From: Rhodococcus sp. 1163
Lineage (GTDB): Bacteria > Actinomycetota > Actinomycetes > Mycobacteriales > Mycobacteriaceae
Length of the DNA stretch: 64,000 nucleotides
Reading direction: 5' to 3'
NCBI RefSeq assembly: GCF_002091985.1
Contig: NZ_MKKX01000017.1
Span: 434,001-498,000 of the forward strand
The translations under genes and the position numbers were made by a program. Positions 40,099-49,594 of this stretch are shown piece by piece (the stretch's first letter is position 1; each line of letters begins with the position of its first letter). The notes under the pieces are model-generated. The model made no database searches and was not told where the DNA came from. It saw only the letters and a program-made list of their open reading frames with translations.

Positions 40099-42122
40099 TG
40101 TCGACCGACAGCAGGCGAGCGAAGATGACGGTACTGCGGCCGGGGATGCTGACCACGGTTCAGGACTGGCCCGGACGCGTCGGATACTGGAAGGTCGGGG
40201 TGCCGCCGTCCGGGCCGATGGACGACCTCTCGTTCCGCCTCGGCAACGTCGCCCTCGGCAACCCGCAGGGCGCACCTGGACTCGAATCTGCCATGGCTGG
40301 ACCAGCACTGACCTTCGACGCAGATACCTGGGTGTGCGTCACCGGTGCCGACGCTCGGGTCCGCGTCGACGGTCTCGACGTCGCGCAGTGGGGTCCGGTA
40401 TTGGTGCCGGCCAATACGACGCTCGATGTGGGAACGACAACCGGGGCCGGCTTGCGCGTGTACGTGCTCATCCAAGGCGCCATCGACGTCGAGCCGTACC
40501 TGGGCAGTGCATCGACGTTCACACTCGGCAAATTCGGTGGACACCGAGGTGGAACTCTCTGCGAGGGAGACATTCTGGAGATCTCGACGCCTAACGACGC
40601 CGCCGAGCGCATTACTTGCATTCCTTCCGAACACCGACCGGCACTGACGACGAGGTGGAGCATCGCCGTCACCGAGGGACCGCATGGGGCACCGGAGTTC
40701 TTCACGCGCGCAGACATGGACACGTTGTTCGCCACCGACTACGAGGTGCACTTCAACTCCGATCGCACCGGCGTCCGGCTCATCGGGCCGAAGCCGGAGT
40801 GGGCGCGCACGGACGGCGGCGAGGCGGGGCTTCACCCGTCGAACATCCATGACAATGCCTACTCGGTCGGCGCACTCGACTTCACCGGCGACACCCCTAT
40901 TCTGCTCGGCCCGGACGGCCCCAGCCTTGGCGGATTCGTCTGCCCGGTCACCGTCGTCGCCGCCGAAAGATGGAAGCTCGGGCAGCTCAAAGCTGGAGAC
41001 ACGATCCGGTTCGTACCCGTGCGCGCGGCCCACGCGGCTCCGCTCGGGGCGCTCGGTGTCGCACGTCGCGCATCATTGCCGTTCGTCTTCTCGAGCGGTG
41101 GCGACGGCGACGACGGCGTCATTGCCCGGCGTGAGGCAGAGACCTGCGTGACCTACCGCCGCTCGGGAGACGACAACGTGCTGGTGGAGTACGGGGACAT
41201 GAAGCTGGACCTCGCGCTCCGTGCCCGCGCACACGCACTGCACCAGCGCATCGAGGCGATCTCACCGAAGGGGCTGCTGGACCTGACCCCGGGCATCCGC
41301 TCGCTGCAGGTCAAAGTGGATCCGGACGTTCTTTCGATCGACACAGTGATGGGGCTACTGGCCGAGGTCGAAGACGATCTACCCGCTGCTTCGGAGCTCG
41401 TGGTCCCGAGCCGTACCGTTCGGATGCCGTTGTCCTGGGACGACCCGTCGACCCGAGAAGCAATTGCGCGCTACATGCACGGAGTACGAGCGGATGCACC
41501 GTGGTGCCCGTGGAACATCGAGTTCATCCGACGAATGAACGGACTCGGTTCCGTCGCAGACGTTTTCGATACCGTCTTTGCGGCCGACTACATGGTGCTC
41601 GGTCTCGGCGACGTCTACCTGGGCGCACCCGTTGCGACTCCGCTCGATCCGCGGCATCGGCTGGTCACCACCAAGTACAACCCGGCGCGGACCTGGACAC
41701 CGGAGAACGCCGTCGGGATCGGTGGGGCATATCTGTGCATCTACGGCATGGAAGGGCCCGGCGGATACCAGTTCGTCGGCCGGACGACGCAGGTGTGGAA
41801 TCACCGATATCCAGAGCAGTCCGGACCGTTCGAGCGCGAGTCGCCCTGGTTGCTGCGGTTCTTCGACCGAATCTCCTGGTACCCAGTCGAACCCGAGGAG
41901 CTGATGGATCTTCGCGCCGACACCGCAGCCGGACGCGGTGGAGGTGTCGAGATAGTCGACGGCGAATTCTCACTCGCCGAACACGAGCAATTCCTCGCGT
42001 CGAACAGTTCCTCGATCGAGAAGTTCAGGGCCTCGCAGGCAGTCGCCTTCGACGCCGAACGCATGGCATGGTCCGCGGCAGGCGAGTTCACGACAAAGGG
42101 TGATTCCGATGCAGCAGCATGA
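40095..42122 (+). CDS. Carboxyltransferase-only relative of urea/guanidine carboxylase
   Basis: This 675-residue protein contains only the carboxyltransferase part of urea/guanidine carboxylase. The AHS2/KipA-like half is at about 10-330 ([80 protein letters not shown]) and the AHS1/KipI-like half at about 350-610 ([40 protein letters not shown]). The usual 450-residue biotin carboxylase and the C-terminal biotin carrier with its AMKM lysine are absent; no other gene here supplies them. The C-terminus stops where the carrier would begin. The start ATG overlaps the previous stop, so the gene boundary looks natural rather than broken. Confidence 0.85.
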   Translation: MMSTDSRRAKMTVLRPGMLTTVQDWPGRVGYWKVGVPPSGPMDDLSFRLGNVALGNPQGAPGLESAMAGPALTFDADTWVCVTGADARVRVDGLDVAQWGPVLVPANTTLDVGTTTGAGLRVYVLIQGAIDVEPYLGSASTFTLGKFGGHRGGTLCEGDILEISTPNDAAERITCIPSEHRPALTTRWSIAVTEGPHGAPEFFTRADMDTLFATDYEVHFNSDRTGVRLIGPKPEWARTDGGEAGLHPSNIHDNAYSVGALDFTGDTPILLGPDGPSLGGFVCPVTVVAAERWKLGQLKAGDTIRFVPVRAAHAAPLGALGVARRASLPFVFSSGGDGDDGVIARREAETCVTYRRSGDDNVLVEYGDMKLDLALRARAHALHQRIEAISPKGLLDLTPGIRSLQVKVDPDVLSIDTVMGLLAEVEDDLPAASELVVPSRTVRMPLSWDDPSTREAIARYMHGVRADAPWCPWNIEFIRRMNGLGSVADVFDTVFAADYMVLGLGDVYLGAPVATPLDPRHRLVTTKYNPARTWTPENAVGIGGAYLCIYGMEGPGGYQFVGRTTQVWNHRYPEQSGPFERESPWLLRFFDRISWYPVEPEELMDLRADTAAGRGGGVEIVDGEFSLAEHEQFLASNSSSIEKFRASQAVAFDAERMAWSAAGEFTTKGDSDAAA

Positions 42123-43824
42123 TATTTCGGAGCGAGTACGGCAGGCGTACAAGCGCATTGCCGAGGTCAACCGACCCGAAATCTGGATCACCCTACGCGA
42201 GGAGGACGACGTACTGGCCGATGCCGCAACAGTCGACACTGCCCTTCCGCTGGCCGGGTTACTGGTAGCCGTCAAGGACAACGTCGATGTCGCAGGTCTG
42301 CCGACCACCGCAGCGTGCCCGGAGTTCGCCTACATCCCCGCTCGCACCGCGACGGCCGTAGCGCGACTGGTGGAGCAGGGTGCGGTGATCCTCGGCAAGA
42401 CCAATCTGGATCAGTTCGCCACCGGTCTCGTCGGGACGAGAAGTCCGTACGGCGCGGTCCGGTGCGCCTGGGATCAGGATCGGGTGTCCGGTGGATCCAG
42501 TTCCGGATCGGCCGTCGCCGTCGCTCTCGAAATCGCAGACATCGGCATCGGTACCGACACAGCCGGTTCCGGTCGCGTGCCGGCTGCATTCCACGGCCTC
42601 ATCGGCGTCAAGACGAGCCTGGGGATCGTCCCGACGACCGGCGTCGTCCCAGCATGTATCGACTTCGACTGCGTGACAGTACTCGCTGCCGACCTCGAGA
42701 CCGCGACCCTGGCGACGCGGGTCATGGCCGGCTACGACGACGCTGACCCACGTAGCCGGCGTTGGCCCGCGGACGTGCGGTTGTCTGCGAACGCTGTTCC
42801 TCACATCGCCGTTCCGCGAGCAACTGATCTCGAGCAACTTTGCCCAGAGTACCGAGAAGCATTCGCTCGCCAGGTGTCTCGCCTGGAAGCACAGGGATTC
42901 ACGCACTCCGAGATAGACATTTCACCGCTGCTCGACGCGGCCACCCTGCTGTACGACGGTGCCATCGTCGCGCAACGATTCTCGGCCGTCGGGAGTTTCG
43001 TCGAAAGTAACGGGGCCAGTTGCGATCCGACCGTTGCACAGATCATCCTGAATGCCGCCGAGCCGTCGGCGCACCGATACGTCGACGATGTCTCTGTTCT
43101 CGAACGCACGAAGCGGCTCGCGGTGGCGTTGCTCGACGGTTTCGACGGACTGCTACTGCCGACCACCACCGAGCATCCGACAATTGTTGCAGTTCAAACA
43201 GATCCAGTGTCCATCAACCGTCGAATGGGTACCTTCACCAACTTCTGCAACCTGCTCAACATGGCCGCCGTCGCTGTCCCCGGCACCCCCACGAGCAGTG
43301 GCGATCCGTTCGGGGTCATGTTCGTCGTACCCGAGTTTCACGACCAGATCGCCATCGACCTTGCTGCGCGACTCATCGGAACACCCTCACCGTCGCTCGT
43401 CACCGACGGCCATGACGTACTCGTTGTCGGTGCACATCTCGAGGGCTTTCCGGTTCACCATCAACTGACCGATCGCGGCGCGCGATACCTCGGCGAGGTC
43501 CACACGTCCGACGCGTATCGAATGGTCGACCTGGGAACGACGCCCGCGAAACCGGGCTTGGTGCGCCACCACCCAGGGGAGGGTTCGGCAATTGTCGGCG
43601 AGCTCTACCGAATGTCCGCCGCCGGACTCGGAACCTTCCTGGCCGCTCTGCCCGCACCGATGGGTCTGACGTCGGTCGAGTTGTCCGACGGGCGCTGGGT
43701 CACCGGCTTCTGCTGCTCACACGAAGCGGGCGAAGCAGGCATCGACATCACCGAGTTCGGTGGTTGGCGGGCGTACATGGCTTCGGTGAGCGGTGGCTCG
43801 TTGAACCGTGCACCCTTTTTGTAA
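42109..43824 (+). CDS. atzF: Allophanate hydrolase (amidase-signature family)
   Basis: This 571-residue allophanate hydrolase has an N-terminal amidase-signature domain with catalytic Lys in [13 protein letters not shown] (K56), cis-Ser in the SGGSSSG loop (about 130-132) and Ser nucleophile in [12 protein letters not shown] (S154). A C-terminal AtzF-like domain spans about 430-571 ([60 protein letters not shown]). It converts allophanate to 2 NH3 and 2 CO2, the last step after the UCA proteins. AAAGGG precedes ATG 42109, which overlaps the carboxyltransferase gene by 14 bases. The name is by homology; DUR1,2-type naming is also used. Confidence 0.9.
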   Translation: MQQHDISERVRQAYKRIAEVNRPEIWITLREEDDVLADAATVDTALPLAGLLVAVKDNVDVAGLPTTAACPEFAYIPARTATAVARLVEQGAVILGKTNLDQFATGLVGTRSPYGAVRCAWDQDRVSGGSSSGSAVAVALEIADIGIGTDTAGSGRVPAAFHGLIGVKTSLGIVPTTGVVPACIDFDCVTVLAADLETATLATRVMAGYDDADPRSRRWPADVRLSANAVPHIAVPRATDLEQLCPEYREAFARQVSRLEAQGFTHSEIDISPLLDAATLLYDGAIVAQRFSAVGSFVESNGASCDPTVAQIILNAAEPSAHRYVDDVSVLERTKRLAVALLDGFDGLLLPTTTEHPTIVAVQTDPVSINRRMGTFTNFCNLLNMAAVAVPGTPTSSGDPFGVMFVVPEFHDQIAIDLAARLIGTPSPSLVTDGHDVLVVGAHLEGFPVHHQLTDRGARYLGEVHTSDAYRMVDLGTTPAKPGLVRHHPGEGSAIVGELYRMSAAGLGTFLAALPAPMGLTSVELSDGRWVTGFCCSHEAGEAGIDITEFGGWRAYMASVSGGSLNRAPFL

Positions 43825-43885
43825 ACCGATCGGCCGCGCTCGGACGCGAATGTAGCGCGCCGCTTTGGAAAAAGGGTGTGCGCTC

Positions 43886-44392
43886 TCAGCGTGGGCGCCC
43901 GGGGTCGGCCGAAGGTTGCCAGCCCTCCTCGGAACGGATCGCCGTCATGATGCGACGACTGATTCCGCCGAGCTGACGCGCCTGGACCTGCGTCAACGGG
44001 TCGAAGACGAGCCGGTTGACGACGTCCACGTGCCCGGGGGCTGCCTGGTCGACCTTCGCCGACCCCAACTCTGTCAGGGTCGCCAGGGTGTAGCGGCCGT
44101 CCGCAGCATCAGGAGCGCGTCGTACCCAGTCTTTTGTCTCGAGGCGCGCCACTGCACGCGAGAGCCGTGAGAGTGAGCTGTTGGAATAGCTTGCCAACGT
44201 GCTCATGCGGAGGGTGCGGTCGTCCGCTTTCGAGAGGGCGAAGAGGATGCCGTACTCGAAGTGAGTCAGGCCCGCGTCGCGTTGGAGTTGTGCGTCGAGA
44301 GCAGTGGGCAGCCACTCCAGCAGAGTGGCCAGGGCGGCCCATGTTTGGAGGTCTTCGTCGCTGAGCGCTGCTCGTTCGCTGGGGTCCGGCAT
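43886..44392 (-). CDS. MarR-family transcriptional regulator
   Basis: This 168-residue regulator has a winged helix: LTHFEYGILFALSKADDRTL, LASYSNSSLSRLSRAVARLE (recognition helix) and TKDWVRRAPDAADGRYTLAT (wing). It is divergent from the SDR gene. Two 16-base direct repeats with TGACT/AGTCA arms lie between them and are its probable binding sites. The ligand is unknown; repression of the SDR gene and of itself is the usual arrangement. Confidence 0.88.
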   Translation of the reverse strand: MPDPSERAALSDEDLQTWAALATLLEWLPTALDAQLQRDAGLTHFEYGILFALSKADDRTLRMSTLASYSNSSLSRLSRAVARLETKDWVRRAPDAADGRYTLATLTELGSAKVDQAAPGHVDVVNRLVFDPLTQVQARQLGGISRRIMTAIRSEEGWQPSADPGRPR

Positions 44393-44423
44393 GGGAGCAG
44401 ACTACTCGACACCACGCCCGATG

Positions 44424-44471
44424 ACTTGACTGAGAAAGTTAATCACCATAGTTTTACTTGACTGAGAAAGT
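44424..44471. promoter_or_regulatory. Tandem MarR operator (two 16-base direct repeats)
   Basis: ACTTGACTGAGAAAGT occurs identically at 44424-44439 and 44456-44471, 32 bases (three helical turns) apart. Each has an imperfect inverted structure, TGACT-gagaa-AGT(T/C)A. They lie in the divergent MarR/SDR promoter region, 46 bases before the SDR start. Confidence 0.7.
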
Positions 44472-44516
44472 CATTTGGTGCCCTGTACGGCATCGATCGA
44501 GCGCACCAGGAGAGAC

Positions 44517-45308
44517 ATGGATCTGCAGCTGCACGGCAAGTCGGCTTTCATCAGCGGTTCTACGCAAGGAATCGGCTACGCGATTGCGCGAGCTCTCCTC
44601 CAGGAGGGAGCGTCGGTCGTCATCAACGGGCGCAGCGAGAGCAAGCTCGACGAGGCCGTCCGGCAATTGAGGCTAGAGGTTCCGGGCGCGACGATCTCCG
44701 GGGCCGTTGCAGACTTCGAAGATCCAGTAGACGTCGGCCGGCTTCTGGAATCTCTCGGCGATATCGACATACTCGTCAACAACGTCGGCCTCTTCGAGCT
44801 CGCGCCCTTCGAACAGATTTCCGACGAAGAATGGCAACGCTACTTCGACATCAACGTCATGAGCGGGGTCCGGTTGTCGCGGCACGTCTTGGGCAAGATG
44901 CTCGCAACCGGGTGGGGCCGGATCATCTTCGTCGGCAGCGAATCGGGGGTGAACATACCAGCCGACATGGTGCATTACGGAGTCACAAAAGCCGGGATGC
45001 TCGCGCTGAGCAACGGCCTCGCCAAGCTCACACGCGGAACCGAAGTAACCGTGAACACGATCCTCGGTGGGCCGACCTATTCCGACGGGGTCGCAGCCAC
45101 TGTCACCCAGATCGCTCGAGCTCAGGCAATGCCCGCCGATGACCTCAAGGCCGCCATCATCGGCGGCAACGCGACTTCACTGCTGCAACGGTTCATCGAA
45201 CCCACCGAGATCGCCAACCTCGCTGTCTACCTGGCAAGTCCGCTGTCCGCCGCCACCAACGGTGCAGCACTGCGTGCCGACGGGGGTGTCCTGACGGCCA
45301 TGGTCTGA
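44517..45308 (+). CDS. Short-chain dehydrogenase/reductase controlled by MarR
   Basis: This 263-residue SDR has the cofactor loop SGSTQGIGYAIARAL (14-28), NNVGLFELAPFEQISDEEW, catalytic Ser/Tyr/Lys in FVGSESG and VHYGVTKAGMLALSN, and the C-terminus GAALRADGGVLTAM. AGGAGAG lies just before ATG 44517. It is divergent from the MarR gene and probably induced by the MarR ligand. Substrate unknown. Confidence 0.88.
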   Translation: MDLQLHGKSAFISGSTQGIGYAIARALLQEGASVVINGRSESKLDEAVRQLRLEVPGATISGAVADFEDPVDVGRLLESLGDIDILVNNVGLFELAPFEQISDEEWQRYFDINVMSGVRLSRHVLGKMLATGWGRIIFVGSESGVNIPADMVHYGVTKAGMLALSNGLAKLTRGTEVTVNTILGGPTYSDGVAATVTQIARAQAMPADDLKAAIIGGNATSLLQRFIEPTEIANLAVYLASPLSAATNGAALRADGGVLTAMV

Positions 45309-45338
45309 GGTCATCTCTCGACTCGAGCCGCCGCGATT

Positions 45339-45980
45339 TCACGCGGGAACAGGGCGAGAAGGATCGACCGCAAGCCGGACGGCCAACAGCCCGAGAACCG
45401 TGCCCATCACGTAACGCTGCAGCTTGATCCACGACGGCCGCGACGCCAGAAACATCGCGATCGATCCTGCAGCAAGCACGATCAAGGCGTTGACGGTAAG
45501 CCCGACCAGAATCTGAACGCCGCCGAGTGCCAGTCCTTGCATCAGTATCGATCCTGCTGCAGGGTCGATGAACTGCGGAATGATCGAGATGTACATGACG
45601 GCCATTTTGGGGTTCAGCAGATTGGTCAGTATCCCCATCGTGAACAGTCGAGTATTCGAATCATGCTGCAGTCCTGAAACTTCGAACACCGATCGGCTCC
45701 CGCGCAGTGCCGTCCACGCCAGCCAGGCGAGGTAGCAGGCGCCGGCCGTCTTGATGACCGCGTACAGCGCCGGAACAGCAGCGAACAGCGCTGCCAGCCC
45801 GAGGTTGGTCGCCACCACATAAACGACCAACCCCACCCCGACGCCGCCGAGCGAGACGAGCCCAGCGACCCTGCCCTGAGAAATACTGCGCGACACCAAA
45901 TACACCATGTTGGGACCGGGGGTCAGGACCATCGCCAGAGCGACGGCGAACACCCCCGCCACCGCCGTCATTGTCACCAT
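45339..45980 (-). CDS. LysE/RhtB-family amino acid exporter
   Basis: This 213-residue six-helix exporter has ALAMVLTPGPNMVYLVSRSI (the family signature TPGPN), AGLVSLGGVGVGLVVYVVAT, TAGACYLAWLAWTAL and LLNPKMAVMYISIIPQF (the NPK motif). It is expected to export small amino acids, homoserine lactone or a related compound. It is convergent with the SDR gene. Start at 45980 or the third in-frame Met nine bases later. Confidence 0.88.
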   Translation of the reverse strand: MVTMTAVAGVFAVALAMVLTPGPNMVYLVSRSISQGRVAGLVSLGGVGVGLVVYVVATNLGLAALFAAVPALYAVIKTAGACYLAWLAWTALRGSRSVFEVSGLQHDSNTRLFTMGILTNLLNPKMAVMYISIIPQFIDPAAGSILMQGLALGGVQILVGLTVNALIVLAAGSIAMFLASRPSWIKLQRYVMGTVLGLLAVRLAVDPSRPVPA

Positions 45981-46048
45981 GGTCCAACGATCGCACCGGT
46001 CGACGAAGTTGTATCGGGCCAGTTCCCGAGTCGTGGACTTCGAACGCG

Positions 46049-46639
46049 CTACTTCTTGCCGCCCCCGAGCAATCCGCCGAGCAGATCGCCGATACCGCCA
46101 CCGGAGCCACCGCCTAGAATGCCGCCGAGGAGTCCGCCAAGGCCGCCGCCGGATCCCGAACCGCTGGTTGCTCCGCCGAGGACACTGCCCAGCAGGTCAC
46201 CGAGACCGCCGCCGCCCGAGCCAACCGAGCTCTGACCGCCGGTGTATTTCTTTGCCAGATAAGCCAATACGATCGGCGCGAGGATCGGCAGCACTTTGCT
46301 CACGAGGCTGCTGTCCGCGCCGCCGCTGATTCCGCCGAGCGCGCTTGCTACATCGTTCTTCTTGTCTCCGAACACATTCGACACGATCTTCGCACCGTCT
46401 GTCTCGTCCACTTGGTCGATGTCTACGCCGCCGTCGAGCAATCCCGAAGAACGGTGCTGCTGGAGCGCATTCTCCAAAGACGCAGCACCTGCCGGGTCTT
46501 GGGCATTGGCTTCGAGGCCGCCGACCAATGTGGGCAATGCCCGAGTGACAGCAGATTTCGCCGTCTCCTCGTCGACACCGAGTTTCGATGCAATCTGACC
46601 GATGGGAATCTGTGCGAGAAGTTCGTCGAGCGATGCCAT
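46049..46639 (-). CDS. DUF937 family protein
   Basis: This 196-residue DUF937 protein has an N-terminal helical domain (LAQIPIGQIASKLGVDEETA, VTRALPTLVGGLEANAQDPA, ALGGISGGADSSLVSKVLPI) and a Gly-rich C-terminal tail of about 55 residues with repeated LGGLLGG-type units. Its function is unknown; DUF937 proteins are predicted to be helical repeat proteins. ATG 46639 is preceded by AGGTGGA, which favours it over the GTG three codons upstream. Confidence 0.85.
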   Translation of the reverse strand: MASLDELLAQIPIGQIASKLGVDEETAKSAVTRALPTLVGGLEANAQDPAGAASLENALQQHRSSGLLDGGVDIDQVDETDGAKIVSNVFGDKKNDVASALGGISGGADSSLVSKVLPILAPIVLAYLAKKYTGGQSSVGSGGGGLGDLLGSVLGGATSGSGSGGGLGGLLGGILGGGSGGGIGDLLGGLLGGGKK

Positions 46640-46660
46640 GAAGTCCACCTACCGAGCGTG

Positions 46661-46680
46661 GGCTCCCCCCGTTGGGAGCC
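46661..46680 (-). terminator. Hairpin downstream of SGNH gene
   Basis: GGCTCCC (46661-46667) and GGGAGCC (46674-46680) form a 7-bp stem with a six-base loop directly after the SGNH stop (46685) and before the DUF937 start. There is no U-tract, so it may be an atypical terminator. Confidence 0.5.
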
Positions 46681-46684
46681 GCGG

Positions 46685-47566
46685 TCAGTTCAGCGTAAGC
46701 GAATCTCCTACCACCTGGGCGAATGCCGCCATTCCTGCCGCGGTCGGATGTAGTGGTGCCGCTCGGTTCAGAGGGAACACACCCTCGAGGTAGCGCTGAT
46801 CGCCCGCTGCGCACGCGTCGTGACCGACACTGACGGGCCTGGTATCGACGAAACTCGCACCGTGCTGCGAGGCCTGCTCGGCGAGAGCGTCGTTCATCGT
46901 GTCGATGCTCCGCTGCAGGTAGTCGGCGTCTCGGGCCCATACCGGCTGCACGCCATAGCAACCGCCCGGTTGTACATAGGTTCCATAGCCGACTACGACG
47001 ACATCCGCGTTCGGGGCGCGTCCCTTGATGTCCTCGAAGACCTGCCCCCAGCGCGGAGCCGCCGCGGCGATCGCGTCGGCGAGCTTGTCCGTGCCGCCCT
47101 CGGTCAGAGCATCTCGACACGACCGCCCTGTCGGCTCCGGCGAGAAGTTGATGCACTGACGCGCCGTCGACACCAGATCCACATCGTTGCCGCCGATGGT
47201 GATGGTCACCAGGTCCGTATCCGCAGAGAGCGCGTTCAGTTGGACGGGCACCGACCCGCTGTCGGTGATCTGCTCGACCGTGGTGATGTTCTCGGACTTC
47301 GCGCCAGAACACGACACGTCGGTGAACGACGCGGCCCCGATCAAGCCTGCCAACACGTGCGGATAGTTCTCGTCTGATTGCAGGCACCCTGCGAATCCCA
47401 CCTGGTCCGGAATCAGCGGTCCCGAAGCCGCCGAGTCACCGAGTGCGACGTAGTCGATGGCCGGAGGCAGTTCGGTAACCGGGTCGGCGGGATCCTGTCC
47501 GGAAGGGCTCTGGGAGCAACTCACCAGCGCGAGAGCTGCCAACAGACCCACCGCGACACGCCGCAT
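46685..47566 (-). CDS. SGNH/GDSL hydrolase lipoprotein
   Basis: This 293-residue secreted lipoprotein has a signal peptide and lipobox LVSC (residue about 17), then a short acidic linker. An SGNH esterase domain follows, with block I VALGDSAASG (Ser), block III GGNDVDLVST (Asn) and block V PLHPTAAGM (His, with Asp of the DxxH position replaced by Pro-Leu). An additional disulphide-like set of Cys is present. It is expected at the outer face of the membrane, acting on lipids or esters. The start at 47566 fits the lipobox distance. Confidence 0.85.
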   Translation of the reverse strand: MRRVAVGLLAALALVSCSQSPSGQDPADPVTELPPAIDYVALGDSAASGPLIPDQVGFAGCLQSDENYPHVLAGLIGAASFTDVSCSGAKSENITTVEQITDSGSVPVQLNALSADTDLVTITIGGNDVDLVSTARQCINFSPEPTGRSCRDALTEGGTDKLADAIAAAAPRWGQVFEDIKGRAPNADVVVVGYGTYVQPGGCYGVQPVWARDADYLQRSIDTMNDALAEQASQHGASFVDTRPVSVGHDACAAGDQRYLEGVFPLNRAAPLHPTAAGMAAFAQVVGDSLTLN

Positions 47567-47707
47567 TGGATCGACGCTACGCCGGTTCGACGCCGTAGCC
47601 GGGCTCATCTCACACGAACCCCACAGCTTCATCCGCTGCCGCTGGGCCCGAATCACCGGTAGCCTCGACCGGGTTCATCGTCATCTCTACGAGAGGAAAG
47701 AACTCAC

Positions 47708-47812
47708 ATGATCACGAATTTCATCAATCTCATTCTCGGCGGCGTCAGCTCGGCCTCCGCCGGCAGCAGTGGCTTCGAACTGGCTCCGGGCGTGCTTCCT
47801 TTCGGTCTGTAA
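47708..47812 (+). CDS. Small hydrophobic protein (34 aa)
   Basis: A 34-codon frame with a strong AGGAAAG nine bases upstream of its ATG encodes MITNFINLILGGVSSASAGS, then SGFELAPGVLPFGL. It has an amphipathic or membrane-inserting N-terminal half, no Cys, and no hit to a known family that I recognise. It sits between the SGNH lipoprotein gene and the metallo-hydrolase gene, in the intergenic region 47567-47843, and could share a transcript with the latter. Confidence 0.5.
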   Translation: MITNFINLILGGVSSASAGSSGFELAPGVLPFGL

Positions 47813-47843
47813 CCGCGAAGACCTGTAGACCGAGAAGACAAGA

Positions 47844-48707
47844 TTGTCTCGTTCTTTCGGTGACGACTACCCGATCTGCGTGACCTGCGGCGTTCAGTAC
47901 CCGCTGAACGTCGCAGCTCCGGCCGGCCCAGCGGCTGCTCACTGCTTCATCTGCGAGGACGAGCGCCAGTACGTGGGGTACGGCGGTCAGCAGTGGACAA
48001 GCCTCGGCGAACTGAGACTTCAGGGCCATACCGTCGAGATCAGGGAAGAAAGACCCGGGCTCTGGGGGATCTCGACGTCTCCGCACCTTGCCATCGGTCA
48101 ACGAGCGCTTCTGGTTCCGGGAGACGACGGCAACGTGCTGTGGGATTCCACTACGTACATCGACGATGCCGCGGTCGAGCGAGTCACGGAACTGGGAGGA
48201 ATTTTGGTTATCGCACTGTCGCATCCGCATTACTACAGTTCGATGGTCGAGTGGAGCCGAGCATTCGGTGATGCGCCGATCTACGTGCACGAACGCGATG
48301 CGCAGTGGATCCCGAGGAACGACAACGTCGTCCTGTGGTCCGGTGACACACTTGAGGTGCTTCCCGGACGCACTCTGATCAATGCCGGAGTTCATTTTGC
48401 CGGCGGCACGGTCATGCACTGGCGTGACGGCGTCGATGGCAGTGGCGCCCTGTTCGCCGGAGACATCTTCACCGTGGTGGCGGACCGTCGCTGGGTCGGA
48501 TTCATGTACAGCTACCCCAACCTCATCCCCGAGCACCCCGACACTATTCGGAAGGCTGTCGATCTTGTTCGACCCTTCCCGTTTGCATCGCTCTACGGTG
48601 CTTGGTGGGGTCGGATCATCACCACCGACGCCCATGATGCCGTGATCCGCTCGGCGCGAAGGTACTTCGAACACATCGGAGCATCTTTGGATGGAATGCA
48701 CCTCTAA
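47844..48707 (+). CDS. Metallo-beta-lactamase-fold protein with N-terminal zinc-ribbon-like motif
   Basis: This 287-residue protein starts at a TTG. Residues 12-37 carry two CxxC pairs (ICVTCGVQYP and HCFICEDERQ), a likely structural zinc site. The MBL fold follows: ALLVPGDDGNVLWDSTTYID, ILVIALSHPHYYSSMVEWSR, FAGGTVMHWRDG and ALFAGDIFTVV. The metal motif is SHPHYYSS instead of HxHxDH: two histidines remain but the Asp-His pair is replaced by Tyr-Tyr, so classic binuclear hydrolase activity is doubtful. It is found in actinobacteria as an uncharacterised group. Confidence 0.8.
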   Translation: MSRSFGDDYPICVTCGVQYPLNVAAPAGPAAAHCFICEDERQYVGYGGQQWTSLGELRLQGHTVEIREERPGLWGISTSPHLAIGQRALLVPGDDGNVLWDSTTYIDDAAVERVTELGGILVIALSHPHYYSSMVEWSRAFGDAPIYVHERDAQWIPRNDNVVLWSGDTLEVLPGRTLINAGVHFAGGTVMHWRDGVDGSGALFAGDIFTVVADRRWVGFMYSYPNLIPEHPDTIRKAVDLVRPFPFASLYGAWWGRIITTDAHDAVIRSARRYFEHIGASLDGMHL

Positions 48708-48821
48708 CTTCTGGTGGTAAGTGATGTTCGATGCCGGGACAGCCACCGCGCGTCTGCGGGACATCGTGCAGGGCTGAGCAGCCGAGAGTTTCAACCATCC
48801 TGACGCGGGTAAGAAATCGTC

Positions 48822-48986
48822 ATGACTGGAAAACACGCAAAGACGCCACACACCGAGACCACCGACAAGGGTGCCGAAGGCGCTCACACGGACGTGCAGT
48901 CGGATCCTGCGGCCGGCCAGGATTCAGGTGACTGGTCGGGTGAAGGCGGTGCAACCACCGACGGTCCCGCCACCGACACCGAATGA
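48822..48986 (+). CDS. Small disordered acidic protein (54 aa)
   Basis: A 54-codon frame encodes MTGKHAKTPHTETTDKGAEG followed by AHTDVQSDPAAGQDSGDWSG and EGGATTDGPATDTE. It is extremely low in hydrophobic residues and almost certainly disordered. It lies between the MBL gene and a convergent gene, ten bases from the latter. The upstream GCGGGTAAGAAATCGTC offers a weak ribosome-binding site. It could be a stress-related small protein; the coding call rests on the reading frame and codon usage. Confidence 0.45.
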   Translation: MTGKHAKTPHTETTDKGAEGAHTDVQSDPAAGQDSGDWSGEGGATTDGPATDTE

Positions 48987-48995
48987 ATTGACGTA

Positions 48996-49268
48996 TCAGC
49001 CCAGGTGACGGTCGGCGCGTTGGACCAGCCGAACGTCGCCGGGCGCGACAACTTTCTCGACCTCGGTGGGTTCGGTGAACCAGCTACCGTCGACGTCGAA
49101 TACCACGAGAAGGTCGGTGAGCCAGTCGACCTCGACGACCGTGCCGACCGATCCCGCAGGCACTCCGCTGCGCCAGCCTCGTATCCCCAAGTCCTGCAAC
49201 GCAATAACGGTGTCACCTCGCACGAATTCGCCCTGGCTGTCCTCGCTGTGGTCTACCGAACTATCCAT
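48996..49268 (-). CDS. Small SH3/KOW-like protein (90 aa)
   Basis: The 90-residue protein starts MDSSVDHSEDSQGEFVRGDT. The following VIALQDLGIRGWRSGVPAGS and VGTVVEVDWLTDLLVVFDVD resemble a KOW/SH3-type beta-barrel, as in short ribosome- or RNA-associated proteins. ATG 49268 follows GGGGGGCC; 28 extra codons upstream are not used. Its role is unknown. Confidence 0.6.
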   Translation of the reverse strand: MDSSVDHSEDSQGEFVRGDTVIALQDLGIRGWRSGVPAGSVGTVVEVDWLTDLLVVFDVDGSWFTEPTEVEKVVAPGDVRLVQRADRHLG

Positions 49269-49594
49269 GGCCCCCCGACCCGAATGCGCAGCCCCCGTTG
49301 ACGAAGACCGACTATGCGGGTAAGTCAACAGCAACACCACACACTCTTTCAAGCAGTGAGCGCCCTGCTGAATCGGGCATTTTCTTACGGCAGGCCCAGT
49401 TGATAGATGTAAGCAAGTTCCGAGCTGCTTACTAAGGTCTTACCGTGCTTCCGGGTTGAGTTCTGCCGCCCTAACGCGCATTCTCACTGTTTCGAGGAAG
49501 GGGAGTTCGCGACCGCATTACTCACAGCACCCAATTTTTTGCCATTTCAGCAAAGGCGCTTGCCGATCCATGCTGGGCGAGTCAGCATGAATGC
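49269..49594. other. 326-base intergenic region with inverted repeat
   Basis: No gene is seen here. GTAAGCA (49409-49415) and TGCTTAC (49426-49432) form a perfect 7-base inverted repeat with a 10-base spacer, a possible operator or hairpin for the downstream flavoprotein gene. GAGGAAGGGG at about 49493 looks like a ribosome-binding site but no long frame follows it. The sequence before ATG 49595 has no strong Shine-Dalgarno. Confidence 0.5.
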
